Below, one piece after another: positions 1 to 7,494 of a stretch of DNA of 17,474 bases. A program made the position numbers and the translations under genes. Each line of letters opens with the position of its first letter. Within the stretch, counting starts at the first letter, position 1. The notes beneath the pieces were generated by a model. The model was not told where the DNA came from, did not search any database, and saw nothing but the letters and a program-made list of their open reading frames with translations. Where the stretch lies: positions 12,999 through 30,472 of the forward strand of contig CALMRM010000026.1 in NCBI GenBank assembly GCA_937871605.1, read 5' to 3'. The stretch is from an uncultured Terriglobus sp. Its GTDB lineage: Bacteria > Acidobacteriota > Terriglobia > Terriglobales > Acidobacteriaceae.

Positions 1-969
1 CGCGGCTTTGACCGGCGTCCAGAACAGCTGCAGCGGCTTGCCGATCCGGTGATCAGCGTCGGCAGCCTGTCCGCCGGTGGCGCGGGTAAAACGCCGTTTG
101 TAGCTGCGCTGGGCGAGGCGCTGCGGCGCGCCGGCTACGGCATCGACGTGCTGTCACGTGGGCATGGCCGTACATCCACGCTGGACCTGCGTGTGGACCC
201 CAACGGCACGGCGGACGAGTTTGGCGATGAGCCGCTCTTGCTGGCGCGGCAGCTTGCCTGCCCGGTGTACGTGGCGCGTGAACGTTTTCGCGCCGGTGAC
301 ATGGCCGAGCGTGACCGCCGCGTGCGCCGCGATGACCGGCACCTGTCGCTGCACTTGCTGGATGATGGATTCCAACATCGGCAGCTGCAGCGCGGGGTCG
401 ATATCGTGCTGCTAACGGCAGAGGATGCCAGCGACACCCTGCTGCCCGCGGGCAACCTGCGTGAGCCACTGCGCGCCCTGCGGCGGGCAAACGTGATCGT
501 TCTGCGTGCAGATGAGGCAGAGGCATTGCAGCCCGTGCTGCGCCGTGTGCGTGGTACGGAGCGCGAAGGAAAACAGTGGATCATTCAGCGCCGCTCTGCC
601 GTGATCGAGAACGGTCACTCGCAGCGGCCATTGGCGTTTTGCGGTCTGGCCCGGCCTGACGGCTTCCGCCGTTCGCTGCAGGAACTCCACATCCAGGCTG
701 CCGGTTATGTCACACTGCGGGATCACCAGCGTTACAGTCAGGAGATCCTGCATCACCTTTGCCAGCGTGCGCGGACGGTTCGCGCGGACGGCTTTGTCAC
801 CACGGCAAAGGACGCTGTGAAGCTGACAGAACCCATGCGGCAGCAGTTGCGCACCGTGGGGCCGCTGTCGGTGTGCGACGTATCCGTGTCGCTGACGGAC
901 GAGGCCGGGTGCGTCCGCGACGTCCTGGATCTGGTCAGGGCTGAGTGGGCAAGGCGGTTGCAGCGGTGA
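1..969 (+). CDS. lpxK: Tetraacyldisaccharide 4'-kinase LpxK (5' end cut by window)
   Basis: Inner-membrane kinase that phosphorylates the 4' position of the tetraacyldisaccharide 1-phosphate precursor to make lipid IVA. The frame is open from base 1, where it reads RGFDRRPEQLQRLADPVIS, so the GTG at 49 is internal and the true start lies left of the window. LpxK-type features are the P-loop GGAGKTP just after the VISVG strand and the DDGFQH signature near position 362. About 322 residues are visible against a family norm of about 325-350, so probably only 20-30 are missing. The next gene overlaps its 3' end, so the two are translationally coupled. The missing upstream neighbour is likely waaA/kdtA or another lipid A gene (inference). 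Confidence 0.93.
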   Translation, partial: RGFDRRPEQLQRLADPVISVGSLSAGGAGKTPFVAALGEALRRAGYGIDVLSRGHGRTSTLDLRVDPNGTADEFGDEPLLLARQLACPVYVARERFRAGDMAERDRRVRRDDRHLSLHLLDDGFQHRQLQRGVDIVLLTAEDASDTLLPAGNLREPLRALRRANVIVLRADEAEALQPVLRRVRGTEREGKQWIIQRRSAVIENGHSQRPLAFCGLARPDGFRRSLQELHIQAAGYVTLRDHQRYSQEILHHLCQRARTVRADGFVTTAKDAVKLTEPMRQQLRTVGPLSVCDVSVSLTDEAGCVRDVLDLVRAEWARRLQR

Positions 970-2033
970 CCGGTGCAGGGTCCGGTCTGCGCATCCTCAT
1001 TGTGCGCGTGGGTGCCATGGGTGATGTGCTGCACGGCATGCCCGCCGTCGCGGCGTTGCGTGCCACTCTGCCGGAGGCACACCTGGCGTGGGCAGTGGAG
1101 CCGCGCTGGGCACCGCTGCTCATGGGGAGAGATGGCGGGTCGCCGCTGGTCGATGCGGTGCACACGGTAGAAGCAAAAGCGTGGTCGAGGCAGCCATGGT
1201 CGGTAGCAACACTGCGCAGTATTCGCCTGCTGCGGCAGGCACTGCGGCGCGAGCGGTACGACGTTGCCCTTGACCTGCAAGGGACACTGCGGTCGGCGGT
1301 GATCGCGCGCATGAGTGGGGCTCGACGCGTGGCCGGCAGCGACCATCCACGCGAACGGCTGGCACGCCTGCTATATACCCAACGGGTCGCGCTGCAGGCC
1401 CGGCACGTGGTGGATCAGGCAGCCGAACTGGTCTCCGCGGCCGTGCGTTTGCCACTTCTCGCAGCGCCGGTGCAACTGCCGTTGGATGCCGCTGCCGCAC
1501 ACTGGTGTGACGCGTTGTTGGGCGACGCTTCGAAGCCATCGGTATTGCTTGCACCCACCGCTGGCTGGGGCGCAAAGGAGTGGCCGGCAGAGCGATTCGG
1601 AGATGTGGCCCGAGTCCTCACCGCACATGGCTATCGTGTGCTGGTCAATGCGTCGCCCCATGGCGATGACCCTGTGGCAGACACGGTCATTGCCTGCTCC
1701 GGCAACACGGCGCTCCGTGCGGCGTGCACGCTGACGCAGCTCATCGAGTTGGTGCGTCGGCTCAGTCTAGTGGTGGCGGGCGACACGGGGCCGCTACACC
1801 TGGCAGCGGCGCTCGGCGTACCGTTGGTTGCGCTGTTTGGCCCCACAGATCCCCAGCGCAATGGGCCGTATGACGCACGCGCCACCGTGCTGCGGCACGC
1901 GAGCAGCCGGACAGACCACCGGCGCCACGCCGCTACAGAGGCGGGTCTACGCTCCATCACGACGGAGGAGGTGCTCGACGCTGCACTCGGGCAGTTGCGC
2001 GGTCACGCCCAGAACGACAGACGTGCATACTAA
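945..2033 (+). CDS. GT9-family glycosyltransferase, lipopolysaccharide heptosyltransferase-like
   Basis: Cytoplasmic GT-B glycosyltransferase expected to add a heptose (or related sugar) from an ADP-activated donor to the Kdo-lipid A core. The N-terminal strand LRILIVRVGAMGDVLHGMPA is the GT9 acceptor-side signature. The C-terminal half has the donor-site motif GDTGPLHLAAALGVP followed by FGPTDPQRNGPY. At 362 aa the length is normal for WaaC/WaaF-like proteins. The GTG at 945 overlaps lpxK by 25 bp with an AGGG a few bases upstream. A GTG at 966 that overlaps the lpxK stop as GTGA is an equally reasonable start and puts the first strand closer to the N-terminus. Operon position after lpxK supports a core-LPS role, but acceptor and sugar cannot be told from sequence. 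Confidence 0.88.
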   Translation: MGKAVAAVTGAGSGLRILIVRVGAMGDVLHGMPAVAALRATLPEAHLAWAVEPRWAPLLMGRDGGSPLVDAVHTVEAKAWSRQPWSVATLRSIRLLRQALRRERYDVALDLQGTLRSAVIARMSGARRVAGSDHPRERLARLLYTQRVALQARHVVDQAAELVSAAVRLPLLAAPVQLPLDAAAAHWCDALLGDASKPSVLLAPTAGWGAKEWPAERFGDVARVLTAHGYRVLVNASPHGDDPVADTVIACSGNTALRAACTLTQLIELVRRLSLVVAGDTGPLHLAAALGVPLVALFGPTDPQRNGPYDARATVLRHASSRTDHRRHAATEAGLRSITTEEVLDAALGQLRGHAQNDRRAY

Positions 2034-2040
2034 CGAGAGC

Positions 2041-2649
2041 ATGGCGGCAGAGGCGGCAACATGGGACGCGCAGTGGCAGCGGACGGCGCGACGGGTGCGC
2101 GTGCCGCTGGGCTTTGCCTTTGCCGCGCTCTTTCTGGTGTTGGCACGGCCATCTGCTACCTCGCTGCTGTGGAGCCTACTGCTGGTCGTGCCTGGGCTGT
2201 TGCTGCGGGCGTATGCGGCGGGGTATGTCCGCAAAAATGCCGAGCTGACGCAGACCGGCCCGTATGCCTACACGCGCAACCCGCTGTACCTGGGGTCTAT
2301 GCTGGTTGCCGTTGGCTTCACGGCGGCCTCACGCCAGTGGGGCCTGGTACTGCTGTTTCTGGTGCTGTTCCTCTTCATCTACGTGCCGGTTATCCGGTCA
2401 GAAGAGGCGTTTCTGCGCACGCACTTTGCAGACTTCGACGCCTACGCCGCGCGCGTGCCGCGCCTGCTGCCACGGTTCACGGCAGCCCTGCCAGCAAGCG
2501 CGGCTGCTGAAGAGAGCAGCACTGCGAGCGCCTTTTCCCCAGAGAAATACCGCAGGCACCGCGAGTACAATTCGGTGATGGGCGCGGCTGCACTGTATGC
2601 CGCGCTGGTGCTGCTGATGCTGTGGCGCGCGCACGTGGCTCGCGGATAG
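2041..2649 (+). CDS. Isoprenylcysteine/phospholipid methyltransferase-like membrane protein (ICMT/PEMT superfamily)
   Basis: Predicted integral-membrane SAM-dependent methyltransferase of 202 aa. Hydrophobic segments lie near residues 23-37, 42-58, 85-120 and a last one near 178-197. The family signature is visible as GPYAYTRNPLYLG, followed about 45 residues later by RSEEAFL, the conserved acidic pair. The ATG at 2041 lies 7 bp after the stop of the glycosyltransferase gene, so it belongs to the same operon. No strong Shine-Dalgarno is seen (CGAGAG), which fits coupling to the gene before. Bacterial members act on small molecules, lipids or unknown substrates, so the placement with LPS genes hints at an envelope substrate but does not prove one. 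The extra C-terminal membrane segment after a polar linker is a mild oddity. Confidence 0.8.
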   Translation: MAAEAATWDAQWQRTARRVRVPLGFAFAALFLVLARPSATSLLWSLLLVVPGLLLRAYAAGYVRKNAELTQTGPYAYTRNPLYLGSMLVAVGFTAASRQWGLVLLFLVLFLFIYVPVIRSEEAFLRTHFADFDAYAARVPRLLPRFTAALPASAAAEESSTASAFSPEKYRRHREYNSVMGAAALYAALVLLMLWRAHVARG

Positions 2650-2752
2650 CGGCGGCGTCCTCTCCTGTGGCGCGACGTCTCCACAGCATGCCATTGTGTA
2701 ACCCGTGCAGCCATGTGCATGGGAGAAATCTGTGTAAGGGGCATCTGCTGTA

Positions 2753-3577
2753 TTGAGACGGATTCGTAAGGCCCTGCTCGCATCGCTCGTCACGCTACCC
2801 TCCCTCTTTGCGCAAAAAGAGGGCGTGCCGCCCGCGCAGGCGCCGCCCGTGACAGCTCCCATGGCGGGCTATACCTTCCCGCAGCACGAAACGCTGACCT
2901 TTACGGTGGACTGGCGTGTGTTCACCGCAGGCCGCGCGGTGTTTCAGTTGGACGGGCAGCCGGGCCTGATGAAGGTGACGGCCACCGCCGACACGGTGGG
3001 TGCCACCAACATGATTTACCAAGTGATTGACCGCTTCCAGTCGAGCTTCAACCCGCAGACGGGTTGCTCCGCAGGCTTCAGCAAGCAGACGCGGGAGGGT
3101 CGGCGCAAAATCGACAGTGACCTCGTGTTTACGCCGGGGGCAACGGCGCATGCGCCCACCTCCTCGGCGACACCCGCGCTTGGAACGCAAGCGTTGAATG
3201 AGCGCAACCTGCTCCGCAACACCACCAAGCAGCAGAGCGGTCAAATTCCGTCCTGTGTCATCGATTCGCTCTCGGGCATCTTCTATGTCGGTTCGCAGAA
3301 CCTCGTGGTCGGGCAGGACTTCCGCTGGCCCTTGGCGGATGCCATGCGCACCGTCAGTGTCCTGATGAAGGTGGAGGCAAAGGAAGAGGTAAGAACCCCG
3401 GCGGGCACCTTCCAGACCATCCGCGTGCAGCCCACTGCAGACGCGGGTGTCGTCAAGAATCGCGGCACCATCACCATCTGGTACTCCGATGACGCACGTC
3501 ACCTGCCCGTGCAGATCCGCGCCAAGCTGTTTTGGGGCACCATCACCTTCCACCTGCAATCCGTCGAAGTTCGCTAA
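2753..3577 (+). CDS. Secreted DUF3108 family protein
   Basis: Exported protein of unknown function, 274 aa with the TTG start. The N-terminus has an RRIRK n-region, a hydrophobic stretch (LLASLVTLPSLF) and a likely cleavage after FAQ. The mature part opens with FPQHETLTFTVDWRVFTAG, the 'G-E-x-L-x-Y-x-V-x-W' opening typical of DUF3108, and ends with the family's closing beta strands (LFWGTITFHLQSVE). The start is TTG, supported by AAGGGG at 2736-2741, which is 11 bases upstream, and by the signal peptide beginning right there. The 103-bp gap to the methyltransferase gene holds only a weak 6-bp hairpin (2665-2686), so read-through from the LPS operon is possible. A strong hairpin follows the stop. 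Function is unknown; DUF3108 proteins are mostly periplasmic or outer-membrane beta-rich proteins. Confidence 0.85.
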   Translation: MRRIRKALLASLVTLPSLFAQKEGVPPAQAPPVTAPMAGYTFPQHETLTFTVDWRVFTAGRAVFQLDGQPGLMKVTATADTVGATNMIYQVIDRFQSSFNPQTGCSAGFSKQTREGRRKIDSDLVFTPGATAHAPTSSATPALGTQALNERNLLRNTTKQQSGQIPSCVIDSLSGIFYVGSQNLVVGQDFRWPLADAMRTVSVLMKVEAKEEVRTPAGTFQTIRVQPTADAGVVKNRGTITIWYSDDARHLPVQIRAKLFWGTITFHLQSVEVR

Positions 3578-3585
3578 GCAACAGT

Positions 3586-3615
3586 GCGGGGCAGAGCCCG
3601 TCGGCTCTGCCCCGC
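3586..3615. terminator. Perfect 13-bp hairpin, bidirectional terminator between convergent genes
   Basis: GCGGGGCAGAGCC (3586-3598) pairs without mismatch with GGCTCTGCCCCGC (3603-3615) around a 4-nt loop. It sits in the 47-bp gap between the DUF3108 stop and the manganese catalase stop, the expected place for a shared terminator. There is no T-run on either side, so it may block rather than release by the classic intrinsic route. Confidence 0.75.
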
Positions 3616-3624
3616 GCGTGCCAG

Positions 3625-4524
3625 TTAGCCGCTGATGCCGTTCAGGATGTGATTCTTCACGTCCTTCATCTTCTCCACTACGCCGGTTGCGCTGCCCGTC
3701 GCCTGTTCTTTCTGGCCAAACGTATCCGCACGACCGAAGCCGAGGTTGGGCACATCACCCACCGGCTGTGCGATCGACACCGAGAACTGTCCGTGTCCGT
3801 CGGGTGCCTGTCCACTCGTCCATGCCTGGTTGGCCTGGTCGCCGGGCTTGCCGTCCGTGGTCGTGATGATGAAGTTGTAGGCGAAGTCGCTATTTTCCTT
3901 GCTCTGCGGAAAGCTGTTTGGAATCGGCAGATGTGACGGTCCAAGCTCTTCCAGCACGGCCAGCCACTGCTGCTGGTGCATGGTGTCACGCGCAATGTTG
4001 AACGACAGCATGTCCCGCATGCCTGGGTCGTCGGTCATGTGGTACAGGCGCGCTGCCAGTGTGCGGCCCGTGGCTTCCGCGGCGACGTTGCAGTACATAT
4101 CGCCAGCAAGGTTGCCGCTGGCGTAGATGTGCGACATGTCAAACGGAACGCCGTCGGCATTTGCAGGCAGCGCGGAGAGACCTGTGGAGAGGAACTGCCG
4201 AAAGTTCATGCCGCCCATCACCGCCGCTACGGCGGGACTGCCATTCACGGCGTCTTCCTGCAGCGAGACGGGCGCGTTCTCCAAGTTCAGCGCAACGGCG
4301 GTGGCGAGCATCTCGATGTGTGAGATCTCTTCCGTGGCCGTGTTCAGCAGCATGTCACGATACTTGACCGGGCCGCGTGAGCCCCACGCCTGGAAGAAGT
4401 ACTGCATACAAACGCGGATTTCACCTTCGACCCCGCCAATGGCCTGCTGCAGCGCACGCGCAAAAATGGGGTTGGGCTTGTCGACCTTGACGGGATACTG
4501 CAGCTTTTTATCGGTGTAATACAT
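3625..4524 (-). CDS. Manganese catalase (non-haem, di-manganese)
   Basis: Cytoplasmic enzyme that breaks hydrogen peroxide into water and oxygen with a di-Mn centre in a four-helix bundle. All five metal ligands of the family can be placed: Glu35 (VEGEIRV), Glu66 and His69 (TEEISHIE), Glu150 (AAEATGR) and His183 (DTMHQQQW). Their positions match the characterised Lactobacillus enzyme closely. Length, 299 aa, is normal. The C-terminal third (residues 215-299) is the variable tail that wraps the neighbouring subunit in known structures. AGGAG sits about 6 bases before the ATG. The gene converges on DUF3108 and lies 167 bp downstream of the HIT gene on the same strand; that gap holds no gene and no clear terminator, so it may have its own promoter or be read from upstream. 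Confidence 0.95.
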   Translation of the reverse strand: MYYTDKKLQYPVKVDKPNPIFARALQQAIGGVEGEIRVCMQYFFQAWGSRGPVKYRDMLLNTATEEISHIEMLATAVALNLENAPVSLQEDAVNGSPAVAAVMGGMNFRQFLSTGLSALPANADGVPFDMSHIYASGNLAGDMYCNVAAEATGRTLAARLYHMTDDPGMRDMLSFNIARDTMHQQQWLAVLEELGPSHLPIPNSFPQSKENSDFAYNFIITTTDGKPGDQANQAWTSGQAPDGHGQFSVSIAQPVGDVPNLGFGRADTFGQKEQATGSATGVVEKMKDVKNHILNGISG

Positions 4525-4691
4525 AACTCTCCTGAGCGCATGGCGAGGCTTGTTGACCCCGTCTCATGCTGCTAGGACAAGTGCGGTGCACACTGCCGTT
4601 GCGCAGGCCACGGGTGTGTAGCGGCCATTGGCAGGACTTTGCAGGAAGTGGCGGCAGGCGGCAAGCATTCACCCTAGGAGAACTACCAGGG

Positions 4692-5033
4692 TTAACCCGG
4701 AGGCCAGCCCATGTGCCTGCCGCCCAGTACGTGCAGGTGCAGGTGGTCCACCGTCTGGCCGCCGTCGCTGCCCGTGTTCACCACAACGCGAAAGCCGTCC
4801 GGCGCATGCTCCTTGCCGATTTCGGCTGCACGGTGCAGGAGATGCCCTAGGACCTCCGCGTCCGTGTGCTCTACGTGCGCCACCGACGGGATCTCACGTT
4901 TCGGGATTACAAGGATGTGCACAGGCGCGACTGGGTTTACATCGTGGAAGGCAAGGCATAGGTCGTCCTCAAACACCTTCTTGCACGGGATTTCACCGGA
5001 CAGGATGCGGCCAAAAATGGTGATGTGTGGCAT
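4692..5033 (-). CDS. HIT-family (HINT-like) purine nucleoside phosphoramidase/hydrolase
   Basis: Small cytoplasmic nucleotide-binding hydrolase of 113 aa. HINT-branch enzymes cleave adenosine-5'-phosphoramidates and AMP-lysine-type bonds through a covalent AMP-histidine intermediate. The N-terminal MPHITIFGRILSGEIP opening and the C-terminal histidine triad HLHLHVLGG are clear: His97, His99 and His101, with His99 the expected nucleophile. The preceding GQTVD replaces the usual GQSVF/Y. Its ATG begins 2 bp after the stop of hepT, making it the third gene of a tight unit with mntA and hepT. HIT genes are usually housekeeping and found in many contexts, so the neighbourhood may be chance. But MntA-type enzymes make AMP-protein bonds and HINT-type enzymes cut AMP bonds, which makes the pairing notable. 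Confidence 0.93.
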   Translation of the reverse strand: MPHITIFGRILSGEIPCKKVFEDDLCLAFHDVNPVAPVHILVIPKREIPSVAHVEHTDAEVLGHLLHRAAEIGKEHAPDGFRVVVNTGSDGGQTVDHLHLHVLGGRHMGWPPG

Positions 5034-5035
5034 GG

Positions 5036-5425
5036 CTACTGAAAGTGTAAGACGTTCGGGTCCGTGTGCTTACCCAACGTGTGCAGAACGGAGAGCAGCT
5101 TTTCCCGCAGGACTGGAATGTCCCTGGAGGCGGTGAGCCAAGCGACTTGTAGATCGGTTTTGTCATAGCCATGTATCAGTTCGTTGCGCATCGCGATGAG
5201 TTCCACAAACCCCGTAAGCCCATGCCGGTGCATGAACTCCGGAGCTTTGCGCCGGATGCGATTCGCAGCTTCTCCGGCAACGGTGATGGCGTGAATGGCC
5301 GCGTCGTGAATGGTGTAGTCCTGCAGAAAGCGCGCCTCATCGGCTCCGTGGATGTGCCGCATCGTACGGTTGCAGGCTACAAGGACATGCTCGAGGTAAT
5401 CGAGAGCGCGGTCCTCATGCGTCAT
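5036..5425 (-). CDS. hepT: HepT-like HEPN toxin (DUF86), type VII toxin-antitoxin
   Basis: Predicted HEPN-domain RNase of a MNT-HEPN toxin-antitoxin pair, 129 aa, all alpha-helical. The catalytic R-x4-H motif is present as RNELIH (Arg80, His85). It is followed by Gly-Tyr87, the tyrosine in the R-x4-H-x-Y motif that characterised MntA antitoxins modify with AMP. Both the nuclease residues and the modification target are therefore intact. The ATG overlaps the mntA stop as ATGA, so translation is coupled. In studied systems the HEPN protein cleaves tRNA or other RNA and is neutralised by poly-AMPylation; here that is inference from family and motif. No truncation is seen. Confidence 0.9.
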   Translation of the reverse strand: MTHEDRALDYLEHVLVACNRTMRHIHGADEARFLQDYTIHDAAIHAITVAGEAANRIRRKAPEFMHRHGLTGFVELIAMRNELIHGYDKTDLQVAWLTASRDIPVLREKLLSVLHTLGKHTDPNVLHFQ

Positions 5426-5712
5426 ACGGGCCTTGCTTCGGCAAAGATGCGGTCACGGTAGCGCGGGTACACATTGCGTGCCAGTACGATATCCACCTTG
5501 ACGCCGAGCAACTCCTCCAACCGGTAGCTCATGCCGCCCAGGTTGAACAGTGACATACCTTCCACGGGGTCGATCAAGAGGTCCAGGTCGCTCTCCTCGT
5601 CGTCCGTGCCGGTGGCCACAGAGCCAAAGACACGCGGATTTTCTCCATTGTGCGCCAGCACAATGCGGCGGATCTCGTCACGGTGCTGCTCGAAGACTTC
5701 CGAGGGGCGCAT
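5422..5712 (-). CDS. mntA: MntA-like minimal nucleotidyltransferase antitoxin
   Basis: Minimal nucleotidyltransferase of the polymerase-beta fold, 96 aa. The catalytic signature is complete: Gly30-Ser31 (VFGSVATG), Asp42 and Asp44 (SDLDLL), and the third acidic residue Asp74 (VKVDIVL). In characterised MNT-HEPN systems this enzyme transfers AMP from ATP to a tyrosine of the HEPN partner and so silences it. It is the first gene of the unit, followed by hepT (4-bp overlap) and the HIT gene (2-bp gap). No Shine-Dalgarno is seen before the ATG, so the transcript may be leaderless or nearly so. Four 12-bp tandem repeats begin 13 bp upstream and are the likely control site. Confidence 0.9.
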   Translation of the reverse strand: MRPSEVFEQHRDEIRRIVLAHNGENPRVFGSVATGTDDEESDLDLLIDPVEGMSLFNLGGMSYRLEELLGVKVDIVLARNVYPRYRDRIFAEARPV

Positions 5713-5725
5713 GGCAACTACAGTG

Positions 5726-5773
5726 TGTCATACCGTATGTCTTACAACGTGTCATACCGCATGTCATACGGGT
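5726..5773. repeat. Four tandem 12-bp repeats upstream of mntA (candidate operator)
   Basis: The octamer TGTCATAC occurs at 5726, 5750 and 5762, and as TGTCTTAC at 5738, so four copies are spaced by exactly 12 bp. Two of the full units read TGTCATACCG(T/C)A. On the minus strand, which is the transcribed direction of mntA, the core reads GTATGACA and includes TATGAC, a possible -10 element. The array occupies nearly all of the gap between the yjbQ stop (5801) and the mntA start (5712). This is where an autoregulatory operator of a toxin-antitoxin unit would sit. A 10-bp partial match, GTCATACGGG, recurs at 5421-5430 across the mntA/hepT junction and may be chance. Confidence 0.8.
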
Positions 5774-5800
5774 TCCGGCGCTCGCTGGATTGGTGGTGCC

Positions 5801-6238
5801 TTACTCACCCAGCAGGTGCAGCGCCAGAGACCGGCGGTGCGGGCGCGTCCGGTGCTCAAACAGGTAGATGCCCTGCCATGTGCCCAGCGCCAGCCTGCCG
5901 CCCATCAGCGGAATGGAAAGTTGCACCTGGGTCAATGCGGTCTTCAGGTGGGCGGGCATGTCGTCCGGCCCCTCGGAGTCGTGCCGGTATGGCCCGTCCT
6001 CCGGCGCGATGCGGTTGAAGTAGGCGACGAGGTCTACGCGCACGGTGGGGTCGGCGTTCTCCTGGATGAGCAGCGACGCCGAAGTGTGGCGGCAGAACAC
6101 GGTCAGCAGGCCTGTCGTCAGCCGCTGCTCGGCGACCCACTGCGCAATCGGGGTGGTGCACTCGTACAGGCCCTGGCCGCGTGTCGCAAGTTCCATGCTG
6201 TGTGTTGCCTGCTTCAACAAAGCGTCCTCTCTCTGCAT
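5801..6238 (-). CDS. yjbQ: YjbQ family protein (UPF0047, secondary thiamine-phosphate synthase-type)
   Basis: Small cytoplasmic protein of 145 aa. The family signatures are all present: HTSASLLIQENADP near residue 50, EGPDDMPAHLK near residue 90, and the C-terminal GTWQGIYLFEHR. The conserved histidines and acidic residues form a pocket seen in UPF0047 structures. The E. coli protein shows weak thiamine-phosphate synthase activity, and the physiological role is unsettled. It starts 15 bp after the rlpA stop, on the same strand, so it is the last gene of a small protein-rlpA-yjbQ unit. No thiamine riboswitch-like element is visible nearby. Confidence 0.92.
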   Translation of the reverse strand: MQREDALLKQATHSMELATRGQGLYECTTPIAQWVAEQRLTTGLLTVFCRHTSASLLIQENADPTVRVDLVAYFNRIAPEDGPYRHDSEGPDDMPAHLKTALTQVQLSIPLMGGRLALGTWQGIYLFEHRTRPHRRSLALHLLGE

Positions 6239-6253
6239 GCTACCGGTTGCGGG

Positions 6254-7027
6254 TTAGTCCAGCCGCACCAGGTAGGGCAGGGCATCCGGCTCCACGGTGC
6301 GGATGGTGCGCGCGAGTTGTTCTGCACGGGAGCGATCCGATCCCGTTGGGGTAATGCGTACCCACCAGCCGGTGGGACCCTGAAACTGGATGACCTTAGT
6401 GGGCAGTGGATAACGGCGCTGCAGTTCCACCTGCAGGTGGTACGCGTTTTCGCTTTGGAGAAAAGCGCCAATCTGTACGGCCCATTTGCCCGGCAGGGTG
6501 GCGTTCGGTCCTGCTTCGACCACGTTCATCTGCACCTGCGCCACACCTGCGCGGTACACGCCAACCTCTTTCGCAGCGCCCAACGAAAGATCCAGCACAC
6601 GGCCGTGGATGAACGGGCCGCGGTCGGTCACCCGCACGGTGACTGCCTGGTTGGTCAGCAGATTGGTCACCTGCAACACCGTTCCCATGGGCAGTGTGCG
6701 GTGCGCGGCTGTGAGGGCGTTCTGGTCGAAGATTTCACCATTGGCCCCGGCTCGCTTGTTGTACGGCGGTCCATACCAGCTGGCAAAGCCGATCTCAGAC
6801 GTGTGCAGCCGCCCGGTGCTGACCGCGTTGTCATCGACCGGCCCCTGCGGCACCACGACGACAGGGCTGCGCCGCGCAACCGCCGGTCCACTACCCTGGC
6901 TGGGCGGAGAGGGCTGGCTGCTGGTGCGTGCCCGGTGGTGGCACCCCGTCAGCACGGCGCAGCACAGCAGCGCGGCAGCCATGGGGCAGGCGCGTAAGCC
7001 GGTTGGTGATGTCCAGCAACGTGTCAC
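6254..7027 (-). CDS. rlpA: RlpA-like septal lipoprotein with SPOR domain (lytic transglycosylase family)
   Basis: Predicted outer-membrane lipoprotein acting on peptidoglycan at the division site. The lipobox LTGC places the acylated cysteine at residue 29. A Pro/Ser/Gly-rich linker (about 30-75) follows, then the double-psi beta-barrel (about 79-168) with ASWYG, TAAHRTLPMG and VTDRGPF carrying the expected catalytic Asp and neighbours. A C-terminal SPOR domain (about 178-253, starting WAVQIGAF) binds denuded glycan. I chose the GTG at 7027 (257 aa). It starts 10 bp after the stop of the upstream small gene and gives an n-region with two arginines. The longer frame back to 7138 would run across that gene, and the ATG at 6982 leaves an unusually short signal peptide without positive charge. 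Confidence 0.88.
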   Translation of the reverse strand: MTRCWTSPTGLRACPMAAALLCCAVLTGCHHRARTSSQPSPPSQGSGPAVARRSPVVVVPQGPVDDNAVSTGRLHTSEIGFASWYGPPYNKRAGANGEIFDQNALTAAHRTLPMGTVLQVTNLLTNQAVTVRVTDRGPFIHGRVLDLSLGAAKEVGVYRAGVAQVQMNVVEAGPNATLPGKWAVQIGAFLQSENAYHLQVELQRRYPLPTKVIQFQGPTGWWVRITPTGSDRSRAEQLARTIRTVEPDALPYLVRLD

Positions 7028-7037
7028 GGTCTTGGCG

Positions 7038-7220
7038 CTACCTGCGGTCGTCAAGATTCTTTGCCAGTTCCTGCAATCGTTCTGCGGCAGTCCTGAGTGC
7101 ACTGGAGCTCTGCTTCCGTACGTCCGGCACCACTTCATCGTTCAGGTACTGAATCAGCCTGCGCACTTCCGTTTCCGTGCGGTCTACTGCTTCCTGCACT
7201 TTGCCGTTCCAATCTGCCAT
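7038..7220 (-). CDS. Small 60-aa amphipathic helical protein upstream of rlpA
   Basis: A 60-residue, highly charged protein that looks like two amphipathic helices joined around the VVPDVRK turn, with no cysteines and no membrane segment. AGGAG lies about 8 bases before the ATG, which is a good ribosome-binding site and argues that it is real. The stop is 10 bp before the chosen rlpA start, so it leads the rlpA-yjbQ unit. I recall similar short proteins in acidobacterial genomes but cannot name a family, and no function can be assigned. It could be a small structural or regulatory helper for the gene products behind it. Confidence 0.72.
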   Translation of the reverse strand: MADWNGKVQEAVDRTETEVRRLIQYLNDEVVPDVRKQSSSALRTAAERLQELAKNLDDRR

Positions 7221-7494
7221 ACGGTCATCTCCTGCAGCCCCCTGCGCGGCTACTTAACAGTAGAGACGCGCAAACGTGCTCAGTCGCGCAAAATCCGCAG
7301 TTCCCGTGTGGATACCTACCCCTGCGGCGCAGGTGGTGTAGCGGCCCAGGTTGCGTCCAATACGGCACGCAGACAGCGTTTGTGGTTGCCACGCGATATC
7401 CTGCCTATGCAACTTACCCCCATCTCTGCCACTCCAATCCTCATTCACACAAGCGTAGCGGCCACCTGTGCCCATTCTGTTCAAAGGATTCTGA

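Noticed and set aside
5726..5773. CRISPR array
   Set aside because: Units are only 12 bp with no spacers of 30 bp and no cas genes; this is a tandem operator-like repeat.
5801..6238. Thiamine riboswitch controlling yjbQ
   Set aside because: No CTGAGA-type core or matching stems upstream; the gene follows rlpA by 15 bp in the same unit.
5531..6997. 488-aa plus-strand open frame
   Set aside because: It runs antisense through mntA, yjbQ and rlpA, which all show strong family motifs on the other strand; its composition is typical of a GC-rich shadow frame.
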